Positions 11,085 to 19,097 of a stretch of 64,000 bases of DNA are shown here, in pieces. Within the stretch, counting starts at the first letter, position 1. Each line of letters opens with the position of its first letter. Under the pieces are notes generated by a model that was not told the DNA's origin, ran no database searches, and saw nothing but the letters and a program-made list of their open reading frames with translations. This stretch comes from Arthrobacter oryzae (lineage in GTDB: Bacteria; Actinomycetota; Actinomycetes; Actinomycetales; Micrococcaceae): contig NZ_RBIR01000004.1 in the NCBI RefSeq assembly GCF_003634095.1, positions 62,001 through 126,000 on the forward strand, read 5' to 3'. The position numbers were made by a program, and so were the translations under genes.

Positions 11085-11867
11085 CTAGATCTTGCGGGCC
11101 AAAATGGCCTGCTTGACCTCGGCGATGGCCTGCGTGACCTGGATGCCGCGCGGGCAGGCCTCGGTGCAGTTGAAGGTGGTGCGGCAGCGCCACACGCCTT
11201 CCTTGTCGTTGAGGATCTCCAGGCGCATGTCGCCTGCATCATCGCGGGAATCGAAGATGAAGCGGTGCGCGTTGACGATTGCCGCCGGCCCGAAGTACTG
11301 GCCGTCGGTCCAGAACACCGGGCAGGACGACGTGCACGCGGCGCACAGGATGCACTTGGTGGTGTCGTCGAACCGCTCGCGGTCCTCGGCGGACTGCAGG
11401 CGTTCCTTGGTGGGCTCGTGGCCGCGGTTGATCAGGAAGGGCATGACTTCGCGGAAGGACTGGAAGAACGGCTCCATGTCCACGATCAGGTCCTTCTCCA
11501 CCGGCAGGCCCTTGATCGGCTCGACCGTGATGGGCTTGGTGGTGTCCAGGTCCTTCAGCAGGGTCTTGCAGGCCAGGCGGTTGCGGCCGTTGATGCGCAT
11601 GGCATCGGAGCCACAGACGCCGTGGGCACAGGAACGGCGGAAGGAGACGCTGCCGTCGATTTCCCACTTGATCTTGTGCAGGGCGTCCAGGACGCGGTCG
11701 GTGCCGTACATGGTCACGTGGAAGTCGTCCCACGTGGACTCCTCGGAGACCTCAGGGTTGTAGCGGCGCACACGCAGGTGGACGTCGAAGGACGGGATGT
11801 CCCCGCCGCCTCCGATGTGGGCGGGCAGTTCGATCTTGGATGCTGGCTCAGCGAGTTCAGCGCTCAT
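11085..11867 (-). CDS. sdhB: Succinate dehydrogenase iron-sulfur subunit
   Basis: Carries electrons from the flavin of SdhA to quinone. 260 aa with the three cluster motifs in order: CAHGVCGSD plus a following Cys in RLACKTL (2Fe-2S), CILCAACTSSCPVFW (4Fe-4S) and CTEACPRGI (3Fe-4S). Starts one base after the sdhA stop, so translation is coupled. Last gene of the sdhCDAB operon on the minus strand. Confidence 0.97.
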   Translation of the reverse strand: MSAELAEPASKIELPAHIGGGGDIPSFDVHLRVRRYNPEVSEESTWDDFHVTMYGTDRVLDALHKIKWEIDGSVSFRRSCAHGVCGSDAMRINGRNRLACKTLLKDLDTTKPITVEPIKGLPVEKDLIVDMEPFFQSFREVMPFLINRGHEPTKERLQSAEDRERFDDTTKCILCAACTSSCPVFWTDGQYFGPAAIVNAHRFIFDSRDDAGDMRLEILNDKEGVWRCRTTFNCTEACPRGIQVTQAIAEVKQAILARKI

Positions 11868-11868
11868 C

Positions 11869-13668
11869 TTAGTACTTCCTCACCATCGGCTCGTAGCGCG
11901 TAAAGACCACCGGTTTGGTGGAAAGCCGGATGCCGGCAATTGCCTCTGCGGAACCATCCGCCGGAGCATGCTCATCCTTGTACGCCATGGAGTGCTTCAT
12001 GAATTTTTCGTCGTCGCGCTCGGGGAAGTCCTCGCGGAAGTGGCCGCCGCGGGACTCTTCGCGGTGCAGCGCTGCCACGGTCATGACCTTGGCGAGCTCT
12101 AGCAGGAAGCCCAGCTCCACGGCCTCGAGCAGGTCCAGGTTGAAGCGCTTGCCCTTGTCCTGGACGCTGATGCGCTGGTACCGCTCCTCGAAGGACGCAA
12201 TGTCCGTCAGGACCTGGTTCAGCGTCTCGGCGGTGCGGAACACCTGCATGTTGGCATCCATGGTGTCCTGCAGTTCCTTACGGATCGCAGCGACCTTTTC
12301 CGTGCCGTCGGAGGTCCGGACATGGTCCAGCAGGTTCAGGGTGTAGGCCTCCGGGTCTGCCGGGAGTTCCACGAAATCGGCGGTCTTGGCGTACTCCGCG
12401 GCGGCGATGCCGGCGCGCTTGCCGAACACGTTGATGTCCAGCAGCGAGTTGGTACCCAGGCGGTTGGAGCCGTGAACCGAGACGCAGGCGACCTCGCCGG
12501 CCGCGTACAGGCCCGGGACCACCGTGTCATTGTCCTGCAGGACCTCGGCGCTGATGTTCGTCGGGATGCCGCCCATGGCGTAGTGCGCCGTCGGGAACAC
12601 CGGAACCGGCTCCGTGTACGGCTCCACACCCAGGTAGGTGCGGGCGAACTCGGTGATGTCCGGCAGTTTGGCGTCGATGTGCGCGGGCTCAAGGTGCGTC
12701 AGGTCCAACAGGACGTAGTCCTTGTTCGGGCCGCAGCCGCGACCCTCGCGGACCTCGTTGGCCATGGAGCGGGCCACGATGTCGCGCGGAGCGAGGTCCT
12801 TGATGGTGGGCGCGTAGCGCTCCATGAAGCGCTCACCCTCGGAGTTGCGCAGGATCGCGCCTTCGCCGCGGGCGGCCTCCGAAAGCAGGATGCCCAGGCC
12901 GGCCAGGCCTGTCGGGTGGAACTGGAAGAACTCCATGTCCTCCAGCGGGATGCCGCGGCGGAACGCGATGCCCATGCCGTCACCGGTGAGGGTGTGGGCG
13001 TTGGAGGTGGTCTTGAAGACCTTGCCGGCGCCGCCGGAGGCGAACACCACGGACTTGGCCTGGAAGACGTGCAGTTCGCCCGAGGCGAGGTCGTAGGACA
13101 CGACGCCGGCAACGCGCTTCTGCTTGTACGGGGTGCCGTCCTCGCGGACCGCGTCTTCCTCGACCGTGAGCAGGTCCAGAACGTAATACTCGTTGTAGAA
13201 CTCAACGTTGTGCTTGACGCAGTTTTGGTACAGGGTCTGCAGGATCATGTGGCCGGTGCGGTCGGCGGCATAGCAGGCGCGGCGGACCGGTGCCTTGCCG
13301 TGGTCGCGGGTGTGGCCACCGAACCGGCGCTGGTCAATGCGGCCCTCGGGCGTGCGGTTGAACGGCAGGCCCATCTTTTCCAGGTCCAGGACGGCGTCGA
13401 TTGCTTCCTTCGCCATGACCTCGGCTGCGTCCTGGTCCACCAGGTAGTCGCCGCCCTTGATGGTGTCGAAGGTGTGCCACTCCCAGTTGTCCTCTTCGAC
13501 GTTGGCCAGGGCCGCACACATGCCGCCCTGCGCCGCGCCGGTGTGGGACCGCGTGGGGTAGAGCTTCGTCAGTACTGCTGTTCGGGCGCGCTGACCTGAT
13601 TCGATCGCCGCGCGCATCCCGGCGCCACCGGCACCGACGATCACGACGTCGTACTTATGGACCTGCAT
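11869..13668 (-). CDS. sdhA: Succinate dehydrogenase flavoprotein subunit
   Basis: Oxidises succinate to fumarate in the TCA cycle with covalent FAD. 599 aa. FAD-binding VIVGAGGAGMRAAIES at the N-terminus, HTGAAQGGMCAAL (flavin-linking His region), RRFGGHTRDHGK, EAARGEGAILRN with active-site Arg, and HGSNRLGTNSLLDI near the end. ATG 13668 (MQVHKYDVV) is chosen; the frame is open 13 codons upstream, but the family starts here. 167 nt separate it from sdhD. Confidence 0.97.
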   Translation of the reverse strand: MQVHKYDVVIVGAGGAGMRAAIESGQRARTAVLTKLYPTRSHTGAAQGGMCAALANVEEDNWEWHTFDTIKGGDYLVDQDAAEVMAKEAIDAVLDLEKMGLPFNRTPEGRIDQRRFGGHTRDHGKAPVRRACYAADRTGHMILQTLYQNCVKHNVEFYNEYYVLDLLTVEEDAVREDGTPYKQKRVAGVVSYDLASGELHVFQAKSVVFASGGAGKVFKTTSNAHTLTGDGMGIAFRRGIPLEDMEFFQFHPTGLAGLGILLSEAARGEGAILRNSEGERFMERYAPTIKDLAPRDIVARSMANEVREGRGCGPNKDYVLLDLTHLEPAHIDAKLPDITEFARTYLGVEPYTEPVPVFPTAHYAMGGIPTNISAEVLQDNDTVVPGLYAAGEVACVSVHGSNRLGTNSLLDINVFGKRAGIAAAEYAKTADFVELPADPEAYTLNLLDHVRTSDGTEKVAAIRKELQDTMDANMQVFRTAETLNQVLTDIASFEERYQRISVQDKGKRFNLDLLEAVELGFLLELAKVMTVAALHREESRGGHFREDFPERDDEKFMKHSMAYKDEHAPADGSAEAIAGIRLSTKPVVFTRYEPMVRKY

Positions 13669-13835
13669 ACCAGATGCTCTTTCTCTCAAAATTCGCTGTA
13701 ACCCCACCGGCAGGTACGTGCCTGCGCGGTGAAGTCTCGTGCAATCTGCACCTGCGCTCGGCAGGGAAGATCAGGTGCCGGGGCGGACCGTCAGTGCCTG
13801 ACCCGTTGGGGCGGCGGTCCGCGGCGGCTGCGCCC

Positions 13836-14330
13836 CTAAGGCGCGGGGCAGAAGCCGCCCGGGAGCTGGACGCCGTTGGCCACGGGGCACGGATCGAACG
13901 TGAAGATGACCAGGGTGCCCAGGATGATGATGACGGTGGTGGCCGCGTAGAGGACCACCTTCAGCCACAGCCGCGTCGCGTCCCTCTCGGCATAGTCATT
14001 GATGATCGTGCGGACACCGTTGGTGCCGTGCAGCATGGCCAGCCACAGCATGGCCAAGTCCCAGACCTGCCAGAACGGGTCGGCCCACTTGCCGGCCACG
14101 AAGCCGAAGTCGATCGCGTGGATGCCCTCGCCGACCAGCAGGTTGACGGCCAGGTGGCCGAAGATCAGCACTACCAGTACGACGCCGGAGAGCCGCATGA
14201 AGAGCCAGGCGAACATCTCGAAGTTGCCCTTGGAAGAACCGTTGCGGCGGTACTTCGGCTGGATCCTTCCGCTGCCGGGCTGTCCACTGCTGGGTCGTCC
14301 ACTGCGTGGGGGTTGAATAGTTGCAGTCAT
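13836..14330 (-). CDS. sdhD: Succinate dehydrogenase membrane anchor subunit
   Basis: 164 aa, three hydrophobic helices after a basic, Pro/Ser-rich N-terminus. The LHGTNGVRTIINDY stretch (His-x-x-Asn-Gly-x-Arg) is the heme/quinone-site signature of SdhD in actinobacteria. It starts 3 nt after sdhC. Together they hold the SdhAB head on the membrane and bind heme b and quinone. Confidence 0.93.
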   Translation of the reverse strand: MTATIQPPRSGRPSSGQPGSGRIQPKYRRNGSSKGNFEMFAWLFMRLSGVVLVVLIFGHLAVNLLVGEGIHAIDFGFVAGKWADPFWQVWDLAMLWLAMLHGTNGVRTIINDYAERDATRLWLKVVLYAATTVIIILGTLVIFTFDPCPVANGVQLPGGFCPAP

Positions 14331-14333
14331 GGC

Positions 14334-14714
14334 TTAGTGACCTCCAAGGGCGAGGGACAAGTGGCGGATGGCGAAGCCGGCCATGACGACCACCCAGAGG
14401 CCCAGGACCGTCCAGAGCATCTGACGCTGGTACTTGGCACCCTTCTTCCAGAAGTCGACGGCGATGATTCGCAGGCCGTTAAAGGCGTGGAACACGATCG
14501 CCGCGACGAGGCCCGTTTCACCCAGGGCCATGAGGGGGTTCTTGTAGGCGCCGATCACGGCGGTGTAGGCCTCGGGGGACACACGCACCAATGAGGTGTC
14601 CAGCACGTGGACCAACAAGAAGAAGAAAATCACTACACCGGTAATGCGGTGTCCAACCCAGGACCACATGCCTTCACGGCCGCGGTACAAGGTGCCAGCT
14701 GGTTTTGTCGGCAC
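14334..14714 (-). CDS. sdhC: Succinate dehydrogenase cytochrome b subunit
   Basis: 126 aa, three transmembrane helices, with GHRITGVVIFFFLLVHVLD in the first and FHAFNGLRIIAVD in the second, giving the heme histidine and NGLR signature. The start is GTG at 14714, because GGGAGG lies 8 nt upstream and the protein then begins VPTKPAGTLYRGREG, as in relatives. The longer open frame to 14759 has no ribosome site. First gene of the operon. Confidence 0.94.
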   Translation of the reverse strand: MPTKPAGTLYRGREGMWSWVGHRITGVVIFFFLLVHVLDTSLVRVSPEAYTAVIGAYKNPLMALGETGLVAAIVFHAFNGLRIIAVDFWKKGAKYQRQMLWTVLGLWVVVMAGFAIRHLSLALGGH

Positions 14715-14797
14715 TGAATAAACCTCCCTGCAACACAGCGGCGCTGGCATGGGATCCACGCGGGGGGAACGCCTGCTGCGAGAGCACTCGTAAGCTC

Positions 14798-14815
14798 AAG
14801 CCTAAATCTAGGCTT
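14798..14815. promoter_or_regulatory. Inverted repeat in the sdh upstream region
   Basis: AAGCCTA and TAGGCTT arms (7 bp, 4-nt loop), about 85 nt before the sdhC start. The position suits an operator or a 5'-leader stem. On the minus strand a TAGATT box overlaps it and could be the -10. Function inferred only. Confidence 0.35.
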
Positions 14816-14968
14816 CGCTCACAGCTTATTCAATTTGGGAACTCCTTGTTGACCAGCGGCGGCGCGGTTTTGCGTCTCTTTTGAGACGAACGCCACATTC
14901 GGCCCCGGCTGCGGGGGCCGGAAGGGCGTGATTCGGGCACAATCTGGGGCGATTCGGCCGCCGTCGGC

Positions 14969-14974
14969 TAAAGT
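14969..14974 (+). promoter_or_regulatory. -10 box, probable leaderless promoter of manC
   Basis: TAAAGT, 7 nt before ATG 14982, in the sdhC/manC divergent region. Confidence 0.5.
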
Positions 14975-14981
14975 AGCCGTG

Positions 14982-16115
14982 ATGACTACAGACAAAGTGA
15001 CAAGCCAAGATTCACCGCTGGACCGTTTTATTGCGGTTATTCCGGCGGGCGGGGTGGGGACCCGCCTTTGGCCCCTGTCACGGGCAGCGGCCCCGAAATT
15101 CCTTCACGACCTGACCGGCTCGGGCAGTACTTTGCTGCGCGCGACCTATGACCGCCTCCAGCCCGTCGCCGGCAAGCACGTGCTCGTGGTGACCGGTTCC
15201 GCCCACCGGGACGCCGTCTGCCGGCAGCTGCCGGAGGTCCTGGAAGCCGACCTCGTCCTGGAAAGCGAACCCAAGGACTCCGGCGCGGCGATCGGCCTCG
15301 CGGCAGCCATCCTCCATGAGCGGGACCCGGACATCATCATGGGCTCGTTTGCCGCGGACCAGGTCATCAGCCCGGACGACCTCTTTCAGGCCGCTGTCCG
15401 TGAGGCCGTCTACACCGCGGCCGCGGGGAAGATCGTCACCATCGGCATCAAGCCGACCCATCCCTCCACCGGATTCGGCTACATCCGCTCTGGCGCGAAC
15501 CTGCACATCCCCGAAGCTCCCAGCGCGCAGTCCGTGGTGGAGTTCGTGGAGAAGCCCAGCGAGGACGTGGCCCAGCAGTACGTCGACAGCGGGGAATATG
15601 TCTGGAACGCGGGGATGTTTGTGGCCCCGGTCTCGCTGATGCTCAAGCACCTCGAGGCCAACCAGCCCGAGCTCTTCGCCGGACTGCAGGAAATCGCCAA
15701 GGCCTGGGACACCCCGGAGCGCGACGCCGTTACGGCCCGCGTCTGGCCCACGCTGCCCAAGATCGCCATTGACTACGCCGTCGCCGAGCCGGCTGCGGCC
15801 GCCGGCGACGTCGCCGTGGTGCCCGGAACATTCCTCTGGGACGACGTCGGAGACTTTGCCTCCGTGGGCCGGCTCAACAGCGCCAAGGAAGTCGACGAGG
15901 TCACGGTCCTGGGCGAGGGCGCGCGCGTCTTCACCGAGAACGCCAGTGGCGTGGTGGTCTCCGATACCAAGCGGGTCATCGCCCTGATCGGCATCAAGGA
16001 CGTCGTGATCGTCGACACCCCGGACGCACTCCTGGTCACCACCAAGGAACACTCCCAGCGGGTCAAGCAAGCCGTGGATGCCATCAAGGCCAAGGGCGAC
16101 ACGGACGTCCTGTAG
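14982..16115 (+). CDS. manC: Mannose-1-phosphate guanylyltransferase
   Basis: Makes GDP-mannose from mannose-1-phosphate and GTP for mannosylated glycans and lipids of the envelope. 377 aa. Nucleotidyltransferase signature PAGGVGTRLWPLSRAAAP at the N-terminus, SFAADQVI, and FVEKPSEDVAQQY near residue 185, the Mn-P-transferase hallmark. There is no C-terminal isomerase domain, so it is a single-function enzyme. ATG 14982 is preferred over upstream in-frame ATG 14928 because of the adjacent -10. The symbol is by family; manB is also used in actinobacteria. Confidence 0.9.
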   Translation: MTTDKVTSQDSPLDRFIAVIPAGGVGTRLWPLSRAAAPKFLHDLTGSGSTLLRATYDRLQPVAGKHVLVVTGSAHRDAVCRQLPEVLEADLVLESEPKDSGAAIGLAAAILHERDPDIIMGSFAADQVISPDDLFQAAVREAVYTAAAGKIVTIGIKPTHPSTGFGYIRSGANLHIPEAPSAQSVVEFVEKPSEDVAQQYVDSGEYVWNAGMFVAPVSLMLKHLEANQPELFAGLQEIAKAWDTPERDAVTARVWPTLPKIAIDYAVAEPAAAAGDVAVVPGTFLWDDVGDFASVGRLNSAKEVDEVTVLGEGARVFTENASGVVVSDTKRVIALIGIKDVVIVDTPDALLVTTKEHSQRVKQAVDAIKAKGDTDVL

Positions 16116-16200
16116 GGCGGATTGGAGCGGATCAGGGTTGTGCAATGTTCAGCAATCCGTAACGCGCCGTACGCGATGCCGCTATTCTTTGTGCGCTCGC

Positions 16201-16206
16201 TAGAGT
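16201..16206 (+). promoter_or_regulatory. -10 box, probable leaderless promoter of amidohydrolase gene
   Basis: TAGAGT ending 6 nt before GTG 16213; no Shine-Dalgarno is present, which fits a leaderless transcript. Confidence 0.55.
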
Positions 16207-16212
16207 TGACCC

Positions 16213-17412
16213 GTGCGCAACTACTCGACTGAAGCTGAGCCCACGACTCTCGTGGGGCCATGGCTGGTGCCCCTCCTGCCGGAGCTGATCGCTTTCCGCC
16301 GCGACCTCCATGCGCACCCGGAACTGTCGTTCAAGGAGTTCCGCACCACCGACAAGCTGGCAAAGCGGCTCGAGGAAGCCGGGCTGAAGCCCCGGCGCCT
16401 TGAAGGCACCGGCCTGACCGTCGACGTCGGGCAGGGCCCCATCGCCACCGCACTGCGCGGCGATATCGATGCTCTGCCGATCATCGAGGAAACGGGCCTG
16501 GAGTTCGCCTCGAAGAACCACGGGGTGACCCACGCCTGCGGCCACGACGTCCACACCACCACGATGCTCGGCATCGCCCTGGTCCTGCAGCGCATGCACG
16601 AACAGTCCCCGCTGCGGGGCACGGTCCGGATCATCTTCCAGCCGGCCGAGGAAACCATGCCCGGCGGTGCCACCTCTTGCATCGAGCAGGGCGTCCTGGA
16701 AGGGGTGCCGCGCATCCTGGCGCTGCACTGCGACCCCCGGATCGAGGTCGGCAAGATCGGCACCCGGATCGGGGCCATCACCTCCGCCTCGGACACCATC
16801 AAGATTGAACTCTCCGGCCGCGGCGGCCACACCTCGCGCCCCCATCTGACCGAGGAACTGGTCTTCGCCCTGGCGCAGATCGCGGTCAACGTTCCCGCCG
16901 TGCTGTCCCGCCGCGTCGATGTCCGCAGCGGCGTATCCGTGGTCTGGGGCCAGATCTCCGCCGGCTCGGCGCCAAACGCCATCCCCGGCAGCGGCTACAT
17001 GGCCGGCACCATGCGGTGCCTGGACCGCGATGCCTGGCACGACGCCGGCGAGCTGCTCGATGACATCATCCGCCAGGTCGCCGAGCCCTACGGCGTCGAC
17101 GTCCACCTGGAACACACCCGCGGCGTCCCGCCGGTGGTCAACTCCGAACACGAGACGGCGCTGATCGAGGCCGCCGCCCGAGCCGAAATCGGTGAGGGCG
17201 CCGTGGTCCTGACCCCGCAGTCCATGGGCGGCGAAGACTTCGCGTGGTTCCTGGCCGACACCCCCGGCGCCATGATGCGGCTGGGTACCAAGACCCCCGG
17301 CGGGGAAGAATACGATCTCCACCGCGGCGACTACATTGTCGATGAGCGGGCCCTCGGCCTCGGCATCCAGGTGCTCACGGCGGCGGCCCTGCGCACCCTC
17401 CGCGACCTCTAA
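16213..17412 (+). CDS. M20-family amidohydrolase
   Basis: Metal-dependent amidase/carboxypeptidase, 399 aa. Motifs in order: RRDLHAHPELSFKEF, ALRGDIDALPI, HACGHDVHTTTMLGIA (metal ligands), FQPAEETMPGGA (catalytic Glu), GRGGHTSRP of the lid domain and GGEDFAWFL (last ligand). This is the IAA-amino acid hydrolase/AmiA-AmiB branch; mycobacterial amiA/amiB lie near deoD and pmmB in a comparable region. The exact N-acyl substrate is unknown. GTG 16213 is leaderless by its -10 spacing. Confidence 0.88.
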   Translation: MRNYSTEAEPTTLVGPWLVPLLPELIAFRRDLHAHPELSFKEFRTTDKLAKRLEEAGLKPRRLEGTGLTVDVGQGPIATALRGDIDALPIIEETGLEFASKNHGVTHACGHDVHTTTMLGIALVLQRMHEQSPLRGTVRIIFQPAEETMPGGATSCIEQGVLEGVPRILALHCDPRIEVGKIGTRIGAITSASDTIKIELSGRGGHTSRPHLTEELVFALAQIAVNVPAVLSRRVDVRSGVSVVWGQISAGSAPNAIPGSGYMAGTMRCLDRDAWHDAGELLDDIIRQVAEPYGVDVHLEHTRGVPPVVNSEHETALIEAAARAEIGEGAVVLTPQSMGGEDFAWFLADTPGAMMRLGTKTPGGEEYDLHRGDYIVDERALGLGIQVLTAAALRTLRDL

Positions 17413-17437
17413 ACTCCGGCAGCTACCGGCTTCAACG

Positions 17438-17655
17438 GGCCGCCGCTGCGTCTGCCCGGCGGACCCCGGGAATTCTAGGCTCAGTCTCCGGCGCCGCGAC
17501 TCCGGCCTCCTGGCCACCGGCATCGGGAGGGCCGTCGCCTATTCGTGGGGTCCGCTGTGCTGAGTTTCCCCACCTTTGCCAGTACGACGCCGGGACGCGC
17601 CGGCGATATGGGGAACTCGCCGTCGGACGCCGGCAAAGGTGGGGAATATCAGCGG
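17438..17655. repeat. Direct repeat, copy A
   Basis: About 218 bases that recur, diverged, at 17711-17958. Shared blocks include GCTCCGGCCTCCT-like text, CACCGGCATCGGGAGGG, GCTGAGTTTCCCCACCTTTG and GTACGACGCCGGGACGCG. Copy A lacks about 30 bases present in copy B after the first block. Confidence 0.85.
17566..17646. repeat. Palindromic element A (15-bp arms, 51-nt loop)
   Basis: Arms TTCCCCACCTTTGCC (17566-17580) and its exact complement (17632-17646). The same arms, with the same loop length, occur in copy B. It could act as a terminator for the amidohydrolase gene or be a miniature mobile repeat. Confidence 0.85.
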
Positions 17656-17710
17656 CGATGCCGGCCCGACGCACACTGCACGACTTGGCGCAGCCACTCT
17701 GGCGTCCGCA

Positions 17711-17958
17711 GGCCACCGCTGCGTCTCCCGGCGTACTCCTTGGACCCCTAGACCCCGTCGCCGGCGCCGACGCAGTTCTAGGCCCAGTCTCCGGCGCCGC
17801 GGCTCCGGCCTCCTAGCCACCGGCATCGGGAGGGTCGTCGCCTAATCGCTGGGTCTGCCGCGCTGAGTTTCCCCACCTTTGCCAGTACGACGCCGGGACG
17901 CGCGGGCGGTGCGGGGGACACGCCGTCGGAAGCGGGCAAAGGTGGGGAATATCAGCAG
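17711..17958. repeat. Direct repeat, copy B
   Basis: Diverged second copy of 17438-17655 with an extra ~30 bases; the palindromes in the two copies are 303 bases apart. Confidence 0.85.
17869..17949. repeat. Palindromic element B (15-bp arms, 51-nt loop)
   Basis: Arms 17869-17883 and 17935-17949, identical to those of element A, although the loop has diverged. Arms better conserved than loops suggests the pairing itself is kept. Confidence 0.85.
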
Positions 17959-18016
17959 CGGCGCCAACAGAAGCGGCGGCGGTTCCAACGCACGGAACTC
18001 ACGAACTGCCTATAGG

Positions 18017-18060
18017 TTGTGCGCAATGGAATTGTGCACAATCGAATTGGGGAGTAGGGT
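18017..18060 (+). promoter_or_regulatory. ohrR promoter with overlapping OhrR operator
   Basis: Two palindromes, TTGTGCGCAA (18017-18026) and ATTGTGCACAAT (18031-18042), precede and overlap a -35 TTGTGC (18032-18037). A 17-nt spacer leads to the -10 TAGGGT (18055-18060), which ends 6 nt before ATG 18067. Peroxide-sensing MarR proteins bind AT-rich palindromes of this kind, so autorepression of ohrR is likely. Confidence 0.75.
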
Positions 18061-18066
18061 GGAGTC

Positions 18067-18531
18067 ATGACCACGCCGGAAGAGACCCGCACCGCAGGTT
18101 CGGACGCGCTCCGCCTGAACCGGCAGGTGTGCTTCGCCATGTACTCGGCCTCGCGCGCCGCCACGGCCGTCTACCGGCCCATGCTGGAGGAGCTCGGCCT
18201 GACGTACCCGCAGTACCTCGCAATGCTGGTGCTTTGGGAGGCGGACCCGCGGAGCGTCCGTGACCTGGGGGAGGAGCTCGGACTCGACTCTGGAACGCTT
18301 TCGCCGCTGCTCAAGCGGCTTGAGGCGCTGGGCTTCGTCGAGCGCCGCCGGTCGGCCGAGGACGAGCGGCGTGTGGAGATCTACCTGACCGACGCCGGGG
18401 CCGCGCTGAGGGCCAAGGCCGGCGGCATCCCGCAGCGCCTGGCCGACGCCGCAGGCCTCACGGCCGCGGAGCTCGACCAGCTCCGCGAAACCCTGGGCCG
18501 GCTGTCCGAGGCGCTGCACGCCGCCCGTTGA
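18067..18531 (+). CDS. ohrR: OhrR-type organic peroxide sensor, MarR family
   Basis: 154 aa winged-helix repressor. NRQVCFAMYSASRAATAVYR matches the OhrR N-terminal helix; Cys22 is the peroxide-reactive cysteine. YPQYLAMLVLWE and the wing LTDAGAALRAKA follow, with the MarR DNA helix LDSGTLSPLLKRLEALGFVE. Oxidation of the Cys by organic hydroperoxides releases the operator. The ohr gene follows 134 nt downstream, and a palindrome pair sits on its own promoter. Start ATG 18067 is leaderless. Confidence 0.92.
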   Translation: MTTPEETRTAGSDALRLNRQVCFAMYSASRAATAVYRPMLEELGLTYPQYLAMLVLWEADPRSVRDLGEELGLDSGTLSPLLKRLEALGFVERRRSAEDERRVEIYLTDAGAALRAKAGGIPQRLADAAGLTAAELDQLRETLGRLSEALHAAR

Positions 18532-18576
18532 GCCCCCCGCAGATGTGGCCGACGTCGAAATCGCGGGAGGCGTGCC

Positions 18577-18621
18577 AACTCGCCGGAAGTTCACGGCGAC
18601 TCCGCAGGCTTCCGGCGAGTT
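18577..18621. repeat. Inverted repeat between ohrR and ohr
   Basis: 13-bp perfect arms AACTCGCCGGAAG (18577-18589) and complement (18609-18621), 19-nt loop. It may partly terminate ohrR transcription or process the mRNA so that Ohr is made in excess. Confidence 0.7.
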
Positions 18622-18665
18622 CAACGCCGCCGACCCCCTTTGTCCCACCGACAGAACGGAAACCC

Positions 18666-19097
18666 ATGAAGACCCTCTACACAGCCGAGGCCCTTGCCTC
18701 CGGCGAAGGCCGCGACGGCACCGCCGTCAGCAAGGACGGCAAGCTCAGCGTCACCCTCGCCAGCCCGGTGGAACTCGGCGGCGACGGGGCGGGAACCAAT
18801 CCCGAGCAGCTCTTTGCCGCCGGCTACGCGGCCTGCTTCCACTCGGCCCTCCGCCTGGTCGGCCGCCAGCAGAAAGCCGACCTGACCGATTCCGCCGTCG
18901 CCGCCAGGATCCACCTCGGCGCCCTCGACGGCGGCGCCGGTTACGGCATCGCGGCCGAACTCGAAATTGCCCTTCCCGCCGTGGACCGCGAAACCGCCGA
19001 GGCCCTCGTGGCCAAGGCCCACGAGGTCTGCCCCTATTCCAACGCCACCCGAGGCAACATCACTGTCGACATCACGATCCTGGAGGTCGCCGCATGA
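18666..19097 (+). CDS. ohr: Organic hydroperoxide resistance protein (Ohr/OsmC family)
   Basis: 143 aa thiol peroxidase that reduces organic hydroperoxides. Both redox cysteines are present: Cys57 in AAGYAACFHSAL and Cys122 in EVCPYSNATRG, the exact Ohr pattern. It is controlled by the upstream OhrR. ATG 18666 follows a spaced GGAAACCC site. Its stop overlaps the ATG of the next gene, which is therefore in the same peroxide-response transcript. Confidence 0.95.
   Translation: MKTLYTAEALASGEGRDGTAVSKDGKLSVTLASPVELGGDGAGTNPEQLFAAGYAACFHSALRLVGRQQKADLTDSAVAARIHLGALDGGAGYGIAAELEIALPAVDRETAEALVAKAHEVCPYSNATRGNITVDITILEVAA

Larger units (their letters stand above)
17413..18066. other. 650-base non-coding region with duplicated palindromic element
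   Basis: No credible gene. Short open frames occur in several frames but lack ribosome sites and their codon use does not fit. The region holds a direct duplication (17438-17655 and 17711-17958), a long-armed palindrome inside each copy, and the OhrR operator/promoter at its right end. Confidence 0.75.

Noticed and set aside
11034..11903. Plus-strand open frame opposite sdhB
   Set aside because: Shadow of sdhB; begins inside the terminator hairpin and has no recognisable product.
17438..17958. Insertion sequence
   Set aside because: No transposase or remnant is present; elements are too short and the arms are inside, not at the ends of, the duplicated blocks.
17413..18066. Small genes in the duplicated region
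   Set aside because: Open frames of 60-95 codons exist in several frames and both strands, but they cross the palindromes, lack ribosome sites and encode Arg/Pro-rich text with no domain.
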